From Sodiomyces alkalinus F11 (taxonomy: Eukaryota > Ascomycota > Sordariomycetes > Glomerellales > Plectosphaerellaceae): a stretch of 64,000 bases of DNA. The first letter of the stretch is position 1, and each line of letters opens with the position of its first letter. The notes under the pieces were generated by a model that was not told where the DNA came from, did no database searches, and saw only the letters and a list, made by a program, of their open reading frames with translations. Position numbers and translations under genes: made by a program. Of the stretch, positions 1 through 11,834 are shown piece by piece. The DNA lies in assembly GCF_003711515.1 (NCBI RefSeq), contig NW_021167084.1, positions 600,621-664,620 on the forward strand. The letters run 5' to 3'.

Positions 1-3000
1 ATTACGTTACTAACAAGCTACCTATTAATAAACAGTCTTTATATTAATAATATAAACGCCACGCCGAGGAGACTATAAAGGCTGGTAACGGTCGTTATAA
101 ATCGACTAAGGCAGCACTATACTCTACTTAGGGGACGGGTTAGGGTGACTAACGCCCGGATACTTATCGTCTAGCTAGGAGACCTCTTAATCACCCTATT
201 AAAACTATCTTTAAAGGATATCGTTATAATATATATAAGCGGATTCGTGAAATTAATAGTTAGTATAGTCCGGGAACTCCTTACTCCCCTAGATTAATAT
301 GCACTCGAAAAAGGGGTATAAAATCTTATTATTAACCTGATTAGTTATAGCTATCTAACGTTCCTCGCAGTACTAGTAAGGGACTTTGTTAACGGTGCCG
401 TATACCTGGATCAAAAGCGCCCTAGTAGTATAAGGCCTTGAGATAATCTTTATAAGATATTCCCTTTAAGGGCTAGCTATATCCTTCGCCACGAAGATTT
501 AATGACGGAAGAGAGGGGAGCCGTTACTAGCCTTTATCTTTATAAATAAGCCGACCTCGACGTCCCTAAGGTCAAGAAGACTATCCTAGACCCGCCTAGT
601 AATAGCCGCCTTACTTTTACCAGGAATTAACGACTATAGGAAGTCTAACTTAACGTATAATAAGCCGCCCTTACTAGCCACTTTATACTAGCTAAGATAG
701 GAGTTCACCTATAGGTTTATTAGTCTTTATATAGCCTAATCAGGGTAACCTATATATAGAATCGATAAAAACTCACCACTATATCCACGGGGGTCACTCT
801 GAAGGAGTATTCCTTACAGGCCCTAAGGGGTAAATAAGCCGCGGGCCAGAACCATAGCGTTAGTTTAATAGACTATTAATAAGTAACGGCCTTCTTCCTT
901 TCGTAAGACTTAGTCTTGTCGAGTATACTAATTAGCCGTTTAGTCGCTATTATTACTATTATTAGTTATTATAAGTGTAAATAGCGGTTAGGTTTATATT
1001 TACCGTGATATTATAGTAGGAAAAAGAAAAAGAAGAGGAGGGATACCGCTAGAAAGCTCGCCCTTTATGCTCGAGGGATCAGGCGATTAAGGGAGGCTAT
1101 AAGCCTCGTTACTACTATTAATCATAAAAACGACTATTCAGTTAAAGCAGTTATAAAAAGGCCTTTACCTACTACAGCCTAAGGGAGGGGTCATTCACTA
1201 TTTCCCCTTTTAGATCCCTTATTCCCAAATCACGGCTATATCTATAACTAAATAACGCAGGAGCCATTTCGTCTAATCTTTTCGACTAATTAGAGCCCGG
1301 ATTTTAACGTCTTTTTCCTAATTAGGAACCTTCCCGTCGGGTCAAAGAAGTCACTATCGTAGTGACCAAGGTATACCCCCTTTAACTAACCGAAAAGACT
1401 CCTTTATAGGCAGTAGCTAAGTAGTAACGCCTACTATAAAGGAACCCTCGAAAAGAAGGCTATCACAGAAGAAGGCACTTTCGAGCTTATTAGAGGAGGA
1501 TAAATATCCCTCGACCTCAAGGTCTAAGGATCTCTTTTTCTCTCTCTTCCACTCTTTAGTTTTCGACTAGCCTTTACCCTCGGATATCACCTGTAGCCAC
1601 TAACCTCTATTTCGTAAGTAACGACTTTTTCTTTTTCTTTTTAACTCCCTTTAACGCCCCTGGATCTAATTAGGCTAACTAGCCGTAATTTATACTCACG
1701 GTGGCTCTCGTTTCCCCTTAGCACCCCTTTTCCCCCTCTCGTTATATACGTCACTACCGCTATAACTAACTATTAGGCTATAGCCCCTATAGGGAACTTA
1801 CTTAAGCGCTATATTCACCCTAAGGCGCGCGCCGTTATTAATTCTCGCACTAAAGGTCGCATAGAATACGTCCTTAGGAAGAGTAGATAGGCTTTCCCCT
1901 TCATAGGTCTCCCTTACCGCCTATTCGATATATCCGATAATAACCCCCTCTTCTTTAGGTTTACGGCAGGTAGTATAGAGGACTAATAAGTAATTTAATA
2001 GCTCCTAGGATCTATAGAGGGAGAGTATATAGGCGGAGAAGTTATAGATAATATAACCCCGTTAACCCCCTTAGTAAAGATTCGTGGAGATAGTATTATA
2101 GCCGCCCGTATAGCCTTACTAGCTACGTAAAGAGTGTATAGTAACCTCTTTAAGGGTAAGTGGTTAGAAAAGTCTACTATAGAAGACCTGATTAGGGTAA
2201 TAATTACTAGACAGATCGGGGATACTAGGCCTAAGACCTAGATTAATAATATTAACTCGTGGGGCTATAACGCTAAGAAGAAGAGGTTTAACTATCTAGA
2301 TATAAGCGAGAGAAATCTTTTCAGGATTATAACGTCCCGGCTAATTCCCTTTATATACTATATTAAAGTTAACTATTTTATTAGCCTAATCTTAGATTAG
2401 GAGATATAGGTTATATACGTATACGATAGTATATAGCACGACGGAGGAGCTAAGAAACGTCTATTAGAGAGCTTCTAAGGAGCTCTAAGTTAGCTACGGT
2501 ATATTAAAGCCCCTAAGGAGGCTATAAATAGCCTAGTTAGGAAGTTTTATATCATTCTAGGCCCTTAATAGGAGGACGAGTATTCGTGTAGCCTATTCGA
2601 TAGTAAATAGATTCGTTACGTTATTTAGGAGGGGCATTTATTCCCTGCCTTATCCCGGCTATACCGGCTATAAGATAGCCGCTATTACGTTAACGACGTA
2701 ACTAGCTATACTAGGCACGTTAGATATAGCTAGTTAAGTTACGTAGGCGAACTCTTCGGCTTCGGCCACTAACCTAAGCTTAAACTAGCTTCCGAGTAGT
2801 CCACCCTATCCCCTAACCCCGCTCCTACTACCGCTCCCGTTATTACTCCCTCCTATAATCCGCCTAAGATAACTGGTTTCACGCCTATTGATAAGAAGTG
2901 GAAGCCTATTAACCCGCCTAAGGGTCCGAAGACTCCGAAGGCTTCTAAGACGCCCCTACCTACTAAGCCGAAGTCCTCTTCCCCTGATTAAGGGGTAACT

Positions 3001-4031
3001 AAAGGACTAGCACTTAGCGAGGATAATAAGAATATATTCCCGGAACTAAGTAATCTCGAGCTTACCACCCCTAAGGCTAAGGAGGTCGGCGAAGGTACTC
3101 CCTCGACTATTAAGCCCACACCTATAGCCTCGCCTAAAGCCCCTAAGGTTTATATCTTTAAGAGTTCCCCTAATCAGAAGGTAACTAAGCCTAAGAAGTA
3201 GATATAGTAGCCGTAGCCCGCCCTAGTTAAGATTAGCTTAGCCACTAATTACTACACGCACAAGGGAGAAGACCTCGTTAAGCTTTCCACGAGGATGGAT
3301 ATATAGAGTAAGTAGGAGAAGGACCGAGTATACCAGGACCGCGGTCTGGAAATATCCCGCAGCCTACTATTCTATAGGCTAATCGAGATAAGGAATATGC
3401 CGTTTAGACTAAGTAACTATAGCCGGGAGGATTAGGTCTAGTCGTTTAATAACCCCTATAAAGCTGCTTTATAGGATACCGCTGCTAATAGTAGTAAGTA
3501 TCTTCCGCTATCGCGAGTAGTAGAGTAGGGAGGCTAGCGTTATTATAATACCACTATTAAGTGGGAGGCAGATAAAGCTACAGCTAATTAGGAGGCTAAA
3601 AAGGATAATAAGCCGGACTACGTAGTCGGGGGAAGGACTTTACGAAAGCGTAAGTAAAGGTATATATAAAGGATTAGATAAGGGACGTCTTAAGGATATA
3701 GCCGATAAAGATAGCGAGGGAACGGTATATACGGAGGAACTAGAACTAAGAGGATCCCTAACTTAGTATATGTGGAGGACGGGGTGATTAGAGGAACGAG
3801 GGTATACGATAGCTCTTTACTTTGTTTATTTACTTATATCTGCTTATTTTTAGGAGTTATCTACGCTACGAGGGCGTAATCGAGATAACTAGGGCCGTAT
3901 TATAACCGCGCAGATACGGCGTTAGAGTGGTTCGGCAGATGGTCATATAACCCCTCCTTTTAAGGTCGCTAGATCCGCTGCCTATATATATATTAAGGAC
4001 AGGCTCGGGACATCCCCATCGAGGGATCAAC
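1..4031. repeat. RIP-degraded AT-rich block, unassigned
   Basis: No open gene is visible. The sequence is TA-rich, almost devoid of CA/TG and riddled with TAG/TAA, as expected of RIP. A + strand reading still looks protein-like in parts: about 1990-2400, and about 2860-3230, where a Lys/Pro/Ser-rich stretch with PKGPKTPK-like repetition is legible between stops. I could not assign it to a transposon family. The right edge is marked by a TGTTGATCCC-type terminus on the - strand at 4031, preceded there by a purine-rich tract. This resembles the 3' LTR start of the Copia remnant to its right, but I could not find a partner LTR. The RIP call is firm; the element identity is unknown. Confidence 0.6.
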
Positions 4032-7000
4032 ACATAATCATTATCCTCTTTTGCAATTACTTATTCCACGTTTAAGGTATCTTTCTAGCTTAACTTACGT
4101 TGCCCTGATCAGAATAGTGACTACCAACCTACTTCTTCGCTAAAGGTTATAGCGGTATTACTTATGTTTTAGTTATGCATCGTGGTTTCGCTGGACTAAC
4201 CTCTTTATCTGATCTTTGTCTTGACGATCTAGTGCCACTACGTCTTCATCCAGTTACACTATATAAAATAGGTATAGCTCTTCTTTACTAGCCTTTATCC
4301 CTAGATCCGATAATATCACTATGAAGGTCTAGAACTATAATTAAGGAGAATCATATAAGCCGTAGAGTGCTTTATTAAGCTCTAAGCATTTATCTAGCTG
4401 CTTAAACCTATCTAGAAGCTTATATATAACGGGCGTACCTATTCTATTCCTCTTAGTGTTAACGAAGGCGTTAACGATATCTAGTTACTTAATCTCTAGG
4501 TTAAATTAAGCGGCTAAAGCTATAATAATACGAAAAGACCTTATAGCGAGCGTTACTGCGTAGGTTCCCTTAATTGTTAAGCTTTTCTGGAGATCCCCTC
4601 GGATATATAGCCTTACCTTATATCTCTCGAGATACCCGCCTTAGTCGAACTTATAGGTGAATACCTATTGAAGTGGAAGAGGCTTAGACTTCGCCAATAC
4701 CCTATTAAATTCCCTCTATATGCGTTTCTTAATTAGCTTATTAACCTCCTTTTACGCCGCTTCCTTAAACTAGTCGCGTATAGGGTAGTTATAAAGCTCT
4801 CTTTAATACCTTAGTATAGCCTTTAAGTGGTTATAATAAACCCTGCCGTTAAGTCAGGACTTCAGTGTTAAATCCTCTATTACTTTTAAATAAGCTTTCG
4901 TTTTTATATCGGCTACTCCGAATATTACTAAGTAAAAGGATAGGAGCCCTTATATCTTATTATCGCGCACTTCTTATTAATTAGACAGGAAGAACGTATA
5001 CGTTAAGGGTATATCTGGCTTTACTACGTGCGTCCGTGGATTAATCCGAATAGTCTTCCCCTAAGCACGTTAATCTATAATTTAGGCGCTAACCCTTATT
5101 ATATTCTTAATCTATATACTCCGCTTACGTTAGTGCGTGGTTATTTTAGGGTCGTTAGTTCGAGATCTAGACGCTAAGGGCTAGTTAATACCGTGACCTG
5201 GATTAGGAGTAACTAGTTCCTATGCCTTAGTCTACGCACTTCTTATACCTCCTTATTACTCCGGATTATCTATATTAAGATCTAGTATATATAGCTTTAG
5301 CGTGTTAATAGTAGCGTCTCCTTCGGGTACCGTAGTCTATATAGAAAAAGGTTTAATTAAGAGTTCCTCCTACTATAGCTACGGCCCGGCGCCTTAGTCC
5401 TGGTTATTCCGGCTTAGCGGATTAGGTATAGCGTGTGGGGTTTAGAGTCCTATTAGCGCGGGCGGTTCGGGTAGCCTATCGTGGCCGTTAGTGGTTACGT
5501 CGGTATCTAATAGTTCCGGCGCCTTTAGAATAGTACTAGCTACTCCTACCCCCGAGTCTAAACCCGTAGACTCTACTTAATCTTTAGAAGGTACGCTGCT
5601 GGATAGGCCGGTGGGCGGTTCTACTTATAGGATAAATTCGGTATCCTTATCTTCGTAGTCTTTATAGGTTATAAGCTAATTCCTCGCCTCCGCCTCCGTA
5701 ATCTACTCTACTTTTTCGAGCTTCGAGTTATAAAATAACCGCTCGTTAAACTACACGTTACGCATTATTATAACCTTCTAAAGCTATGGGATCTATATGT
5801 TATAGATATTATAGGTAATATATCCTATAAGACACCTAATATAGCCCCTTAGTTAAATCTTATATATCTTTCTCTCCCTTCTAGTCTCCTTATTCCTATT
5901 TAAGGGATAGGCGCGGTAACCGTAGGCATAAATACTACTCTAATCTAGCCGTAGGTTAGCAGAATACTCTTTTATCTTAAGCGGCGCGTGCTTTTTAAAC
6001 TATAAGTCTAATATCTTAATAGAAGACTTTTAACTTAGGCGCTATAATAGACTTATATTATAAAGTTACGCCGCTACTCTTATACTCTCCGGCTATATAA
6101 AACTTAGAAGACCTACGTTATTTAGTATAGCGTTAGACTTTATAACGATAGCTTATCCTGCCCTTTCGATAGCGCTATTCGGCTTATAGGTATATAAAGG
6201 CGCGATCTCTATATTAATGCCCTTCGTGCTCGCCTATAGCTAGGTCCGCGAATCCCCTGCTATATATATAATTAAAGGCTTATTATTACTATATATCTTA
6301 TAGACGTATAAATTAAACTAACACGTAACCTATCTTTCGAATGCTTTAAGGGCGTTATAGACCGTAACGCTATTTTTTAACACTAAAAGCAGTATATAAA
6401 TCTAACCGCTATACTCCTCCTGAATAATAAGGAGATAATATATACTATTATAACTCTCCGGTAATTCCTATAGGTCCTAATACATACGCTAGAACGGCCT
6501 AGGCGAGCGGTAATCTAATAGTCGATAAGATATAACCTAATAAACCTATATTCAAGTATAGGTCTTATACTTTATCTGCTTAATGCCTTATATTAGCACG
6601 TTCCTAGCGTTACGAACTAGTACTTAGAGAGCTTCTAGTCCTAGGTAGCCGGCCCTTAGGTGCTATAGCCTCTTTTCGTTAATACGTGGATAAGGGGAAT
6701 CTCGAGATAGTCGAAATAGCTTCGGAAGCGGCACTCTTATCGGTTAATCGATAGCTAGTACTAGTATATAGACATAATCATAGCTTACGGGAAGTATGCC
6801 TTATAGTATTAGTTAAATATACGGGTAAAAAGAAGAAGAGGATAAAATTAGCTTATACTAAAGAATAGTTATATTAAAGCGTTATAATAGCTTTAATAAA
6901 ACCACGCTCTTATCCGCTATTCCGTATTATGGTAAGTAGTTATATCCCGAATACTAGATCCTAACCTTATATAATAAAGCTTCCGACATAATATTCGTGT

Positions 7001-8640
7001 AAAATCCCTTTACCACGATAACGTTATTAAGCTCTAAGTCGACTTTCGGAGCACCTCATAGTCTATTAAGAAGGCCCTTAAAGATCTATTTACCTTTACC
7101 GATAATAGGGAATTCCGTGGTACCGGATTTAATAATACCGTTTATCGGGATAAAAGATCCGGGAATAAGTAGGTCGATTAAATTAACTAAGTATATCGCG
7201 CCGTAATTATCTAAAAGAGTGCTATATAAGAGCGGGTAAGCGCTAGATTATAGCGCCGCGTAGATACCGGGAACTTCCCCTATATTATAAATAAGGGTTA
7301 GATCTAAGATAGTTATAATAACCTTTAAGGGGTATCCGTTACCCTTATCGCTACTCTTACCGGCGCTCCCCTATCCCTTCTTTAATAGGGTTTCTCGTAG
7401 ACTTTTCTACTTTTATTACTATAGCTTTTTCCGGATTCGTTCCATATAATTATCGCTTATCTGCACGGATAGCTACTACTCGTATTTACTTATAAGAGTA
7501 TACTCTACTCTATTATAAAGCTCCGGCTTCCACGAATAGGTCCTATTATAGGGGTATTTATACCCTTTACCCTTACCTTTCTTCCCTTTTCTACTACTAT
7601 CGTTATCTTTATCGGAGCGGTCGCCTAAGGTAGCGTAAACGCTATGTCTAATTCTATTAAGGTTAGGAGCGCTTATAATCGCGTTAAATTCGCGGCCGTA
7701 TATCAGGATATCGTTAATTACTTTATCCTTATTCTTCTTACGGATTAGTTCGTGGAACTTAGCCTCTGCCTAAGTCGGGGTAAAACGCTACCTAACTACG
7801 ATAAGGAAGTTACGGATAGCTATAGAACCCTTAATATCGTTAACTTTATACTAACGATAGCGCCGGATAAGAGTATTCTACTCCGTATACCACGCTACCA
7901 CCTTTATATTAGTTTTTTGGGTATCCTAGAGGTGCTTATTATATACTTAACGAACCTCCTTAGCTAAGAATAATACGCTAGGAGCGAAGTATTTCTTTAA
8001 TTTCTTTATTATTTATCGTACCGTGAAGTAACGGTTTTATTTCCCCTTTTTATAATTAGGGTACTTCTTAATTACTTCCTCAACGGCTTATTAGTAGGTA
8101 AAGGTCTTATTAGTCGCTTTAAGTATATAATTATCTTTATTAAGCGTTTTTATCGATAAGACGAGCTTTTAATTATATACTGTGACCTTATAGCCTTTTA
8201 GCTTAGCGAGCTCGATTAGTTCTAACGTGGTAGGAGGGGTTAGCACCCTATTAATAACTTAGGTGTGTTTTTCGCGTAGCTAGTCGATAGATATAGGTAT
8301 AATATACTCGGGTCGGTTATCTAGCTACTCCGGCCTATTAGGGTCGAGTAAGGCCTAGACCTTTATACCCTGCGTATATAACTTAATATAGAAGATCTAA
8401 TCGGCCTACTACCTAGTAGACTCTAGCCGCGGGATACTAAGCGCTTCGGTAATAACTTTAAGCTTCGTGGATATAGTTTATAGTAGGGGTTTAGCGAATA
8501 AGGGCTTTTCTAAGCGAGAGAGTAGGGTAGATACTCCTTAATTAGCTACGGAAGCATACGTAAAATAAACGTAGATAATGGATTAGCAGGAAGTTCCTAG
8601 TTACTGCTATTACCCGGGCTTATAACTATTAGATTAAGGG
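4032..8640 (-). mobile_element. Copia-type retrotransposon remnant (Copia-L), RIP-inactivated
   Basis: Read on the - strand, about 4440-4660 gives a Ty1/Copia reverse transcriptase core with stops, including ALAIRSFRIII-type and NAFVNT-type motifs and an RLYIRGDLQ stretch. Integrase- and gag-like sequence would lie to the right, in the order expected for a - strand element. A purine-rich tract on the - strand precedes a TGTTGATCCC terminus at 4031. A putative primer-binding site, GTTATAAGCCCGG on the - strand, lies at about 8614-8627 and would mark the end of the 5' LTR. I could not match two LTRs or a target duplication, so the ends are approximate. All frames carry many TAG/TAA changes. Confidence 0.7.
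4440..4660 (-). pseudogene. Copia reverse transcriptase fragment
   Basis: The - strand translation runs through a recognisable RVT_2 segment: ...FTYKFD, then a YKVRL-IRGDLQ block, then TYAVTLAIRSF, then LDIVNAFVNT. The last matches the Copia motif where the first catalytic Asp region begins. In-frame stops replace expected Gln/Trp codons (CAG/CAA/TGG to TAG/TAA), which is typical of RIP. The fragment cannot encode a product. Confidence 0.75.
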
Positions 8641-8801
8641 GCGTATAATCCGGCCGGAGTATAGATATAGAAGATATATAATTGTATTCGTTATATAAAG
8701 GAAAGAAGAATAGGAAGGTATGGGTATTCTAAATATATCTACCCCTTTTCCACGCGAGGAATATAGGGCTAATCCAGCCAATAGAAACACAGAAAACAGG
8801 C

Positions 8802-9063
8802 TCACGTGTTTTCAGTGCGACAATCGTCACCGGTAGGTACATCGCTGTCCTCGCTGCCCTTGGCCATGGCCTCATCCACCTTGGCCTTGAGCTGCGCAAA
8901 GGGTCTGTCTCTCGATATTATCCTTCTGAGGCGAAAGCGTACTTTGTTACCCCTCGATTAGTACGGATATAGAGTAATGTGACAAAACAACGATGCCTCG
9001 CGATCGGACAACGGGCTATAACACCCCAAAGTCGACTTACAGGGCATCACCGTCATCCATCAT
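8802..9063 (-). pseudogene. possible orphaned 5' gene end, two exons, unknown product
   Basis: On the - strand an ATGATG at 9063-9058 opens a 23-nt exon ending in a consensus GTAAGT donor (exon 9063-9041). An acceptor AG at 8906-8905 leads to exon 8904-8802, and the frame is kept across the junction. The joined peptide is 41 residues, has a helical KAKVDEAMAKG-like segment that looks like genuine coding, and ends at TGA 8804-8802, about 40 bp from the TE-rich block. A second donor GT near 8840 followed by GGATTAG near 8770 suggests the real gene may have continued leftward into sequence now destroyed. I do not recognise the family. It could be a truncated gene or a chance reading. Confidence 0.35.
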
Positions 9064-9607
9064 GGCCAGCTTTACCAACAACGTTTTACATGAGAACTGT
9101 TACGGGAAATACGAAATATTCGAAAGATTCTCATCTCAATTTCACCATGGACTATACCGTGACCCTAAATTATATTATTTCTTGCCGACGAGTAGAATGG
9201 AAACCTTTAGTCATGGATTGCAGCATGAGTTGCGCTTCAGGGATTTGAGTCGCGGACGGCGAAAAACAAGCCCACATGCCTTAAACCCCGGGCAAAAGTC
9301 GTTCTTGGCCCAGGAGCAGGCCAACCGTGTTCAGCTAATTATAAGCCTAACATGGATATGTTGCTGATGTTACGACACCGTACAATTCCATCGGTTCTTC
9401 CACCAGCTTCCGGAATCGGCGACATTGAATTCGAGTCGAGACGCAAGCAAAGAGGCTCGTCAAATTATACATGAACTAAGACCAAAAAAAAAAAAAGGAT
9501 ATGGTCGATGGCACATCTATATCACCTATTTACCAATGTCGCTTCCAAGTAGATAGCCAACGCAGCATTCACCCTGCCCCTCTCCAGAATAGGATGTGAC
9601 TTTTTTT
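9064..9607. other. intergenic stretch, no gene seen
   Basis: Balanced composition, not RIP-affected. It lies between the possible orphan 5' exon and the 3' end of nuo-40. Two short overlapping + strand ORFs (8979-9367) have no recognisable protein character. It holds a poly-A run at about 9484-9496. I see no other structure. Confidence 0.5.
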
Positions 9608-11287
9608 TTACAGCTCCTCACCAACGTGCAGGTACTTCCGCTCCTCCCTCTTCTCCTTCTCAGTAGCCGGGGGAAGATCGTAGAAGTTGCTGCTACGGAA
9701 TCCTTGCTATTTGAATGGGTCAGTACAGGGGGGGTTCCTGGCGTAAGTAGGGAGAGAGTGGAGTCGATTGCATGCAAAAGCAGCCGCCAACTTACCAGGT
9801 AATGGTATGTAAACTTGCTAATGTCGCCCGGTTCGATCCCGAGATCCTTGAATGTCTTCGCCGTCTCGTCATATTGCTGGTCGATGAACTCGCGCTCAAC
9901 CTCGTCGGCAGACATGATAGGCCACCACAAGAACCGGTTAAGGAGGCCGGCGAGGGGCTGCAGAATCCGCTTGGGAACATTGATGTGTCGGAGCTTCTTG
10001 AACGTTTCTCGGTCTACCATCTCGGCTATTTCGGCCATGGTGTATTCGTTCGGTCCGTACAGCTCGTACGTCTGTCCCGCGGTGCTGTCGTCGTAAAGCA
10101 TGAGTTCGAGAGCGTGGCCGACGTCAATAGACTGCACAAGTTAGCCAAACGCAAGGGCAGTTAAAGACCAACCCATCTGAAAACGCCTCTCATAGGGAAA
10201 CTCACGTGGACCGGAGAAAGCCTCTCTTGCATGTTATTAGCGGTAAAGAGACTCAGTGTCGAGGCTATCTTCAGAAGCAGATTGTCCTCGAAGCCGAAGA
10301 TGGGGGCAGGCCGAACGATGGTCGTCTCGGGAAAGATGCTGCGGGCAACTTGCTCTCCCCTGGCCTATATGACGTTGACGGTTAGCTCGTCCGCCACGTG
10401 TGAATTGACGAGACGAATTGTGCTCGACCATGACCAGGCGGACCGACCTTGGTGCGATAGAACTCGGAAGGGGAGTCGAGGTTGGCGCTATGACTCGAGA
10501 CGTGGATGAAGCGGTCCACGTCATATTTCGCGACAGCGCTGGCTATCCGCTCGGTGCCCTCGACATGTACGTCCTCCAGAGAGAAGTTCCTGATAGTATC
10601 TTAGCCCATGTCCTACGCTTCCAGCAAGATTGCTTCTTCGACATACTTGGTGGGATAGTTCCGGCCGACCAGATTGTAGACGACATCAGAATGCCGAACG
10701 CTCTGCTCAATTGATTCGGTGTTCCGCAAGTCGTATTCCTGCCACGTATATTATTAGCCTCGGCATGCCGCAAGCCCACTACCGGCCGCAGAAAAGTTGG
10801 TACGAACCAAGAAGACCACCCGCCCAAGATCGCCCGTGACCTTGAGATGGCGCTTGGCCATTTCCTCGCGATACGGCACGACAACCGTGCACCCCTGGCG
10901 TGCTATTGAATCCTTGTAAGAGCCTGCCTGAGTCCTAGGGAGGTCGACGGAAGAATCCTACCGAGACGATTCACAATGTAGCGTCCCACCTGGCCAGTTG
11001 CGCCAAATACGGTGGCCGTGTGACCTGCGGGTTGTTTAGAGCGTAAGCGTAATCAGACATGCGCGTTCTGAGCTGCACATACCGCCGAGGGAGGACCTGG
11101 AAGATGACACTTAGTGAGTAGAGCTTTCGTGTGGGTTCAATTGGCATCCGTAAACTCACCTTCCACCCTGGGTCCGTAGGATAGGCTTGCCGGTTCGGGT
11201 GATTGCAACGTCGGAAATGGGCCGCCGCCTCAAGGCATTGTGGGCGACCTTCTGAGTCGACCGCACGGCGGTCTGGATCGAAGCCAT
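9608..11287 (-). CDS. nuo-40: NADH:ubiquinone oxidoreductase 40 kDa subunit (NDUFA9-type), complex I
   Basis: Nine exons on the - strand: 11287-11160, 11096-11083, 11024-10962, 10902-10808, 10738-10647, 10589-10448, 10364-10206, 10131-9796 and 9706-9608. All introns are GT-AG and all phases close to 375 residues, the usual length for this accessory subunit in filamentous fungi. The N-terminus is Arg/Ser-rich and lacks acidic residues at first, fitting a matrix-targeting presequence. Residues 55-61 are a Rossmann GATGQVG motif. This atypical short-chain dehydrogenase-like subunit binds NADPH and stabilises the junction of the peripheral and membrane arms, without catalysis. Further family blocks are REEMAKRHLKVTGDLG, KYDVDRFIHVSS and NMQERLSPVHSIDVGHALE. 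The start at 11287 is chosen over an in-frame ATG at 11407 because the presequence begins there. Exon 2 is only 14 nt. The gene shares a divergent promoter with RPN9. Confidence 0.95.
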
Positions 11288-11834
11288 CTTTTTCAATGTC
11301 GAATCTTCAGCGCTCCAAATTGGGCTTCGCGATCCCAGTTCACGGTGGGTAGTCGATGGTCCTGCCGTGCTGCTACTTCCCAAGTTGCTTCGGGAATGAG
11401 GAACCAATTAGACGTCACGTGTTGGTCAAAGGAGCTGCATCGGAAATGTATTATTCATCCACTCGTTGTCGCCTTACCTAATCCCGTATACCTTACCTTT
11501 GAAGGTGCGATTACGTGCTGGACTGTATACTGTGTACTGTGTACTTCCGGAGTACGAAGTCCACTTATCGAAGGTAAGGCACCTCAGGTATGCAATCAAG
11601 GACGAACCACCACGAGCAGGCTGCAAGGTAGCCGCGTTGATCTGAGCCTCGTCATTCACGGGTTTCTTCCTCCACTCTATACTTACGACTTGACCTTACC
11701 AAGCAAGGCACTCTACTGATCTCGTTAGCATACGTCTACGAGGTCGTCTTCGATCCCGAGACTCGTCCTTCTTTTCGGCAAACGTCAGAACAGAGTTCCC
11801 CACGCAACCTTCGGGGTATCATTTGCAAACAACA
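11288..11834. promoter_or_regulatory. divergent promoter between nuo-40 and RPN9
   Basis: These 547 bp separate the start codons of two divergent housekeeping genes and must hold both promoters and 5' UTRs. A palindrome-like cluster of GTACT/AGTAC-type words (tactgtgtactgtgtact and tccggagta) lies at about 11527-11553, and pyrimidine-rich tracts precede the RPN9 ATG. No TATA box is obvious. ORFs crossing this interval on either strand have no protein-family character. Confidence 0.6.

Noticed and set aside
8979..9367. two overlapping + strand ORFs of 89 and 124 residues
   Set aside because: Overlapping frames of the same unremarkable intergenic DNA, no recognisable motif, no introns or start context.
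11240..11719. 159-residue + strand ORF between nuo-40 and RPN9
   Set aside because: It overlaps nuo-40 exon 1 in antisense and the divergent promoter; composition is not protein-like.
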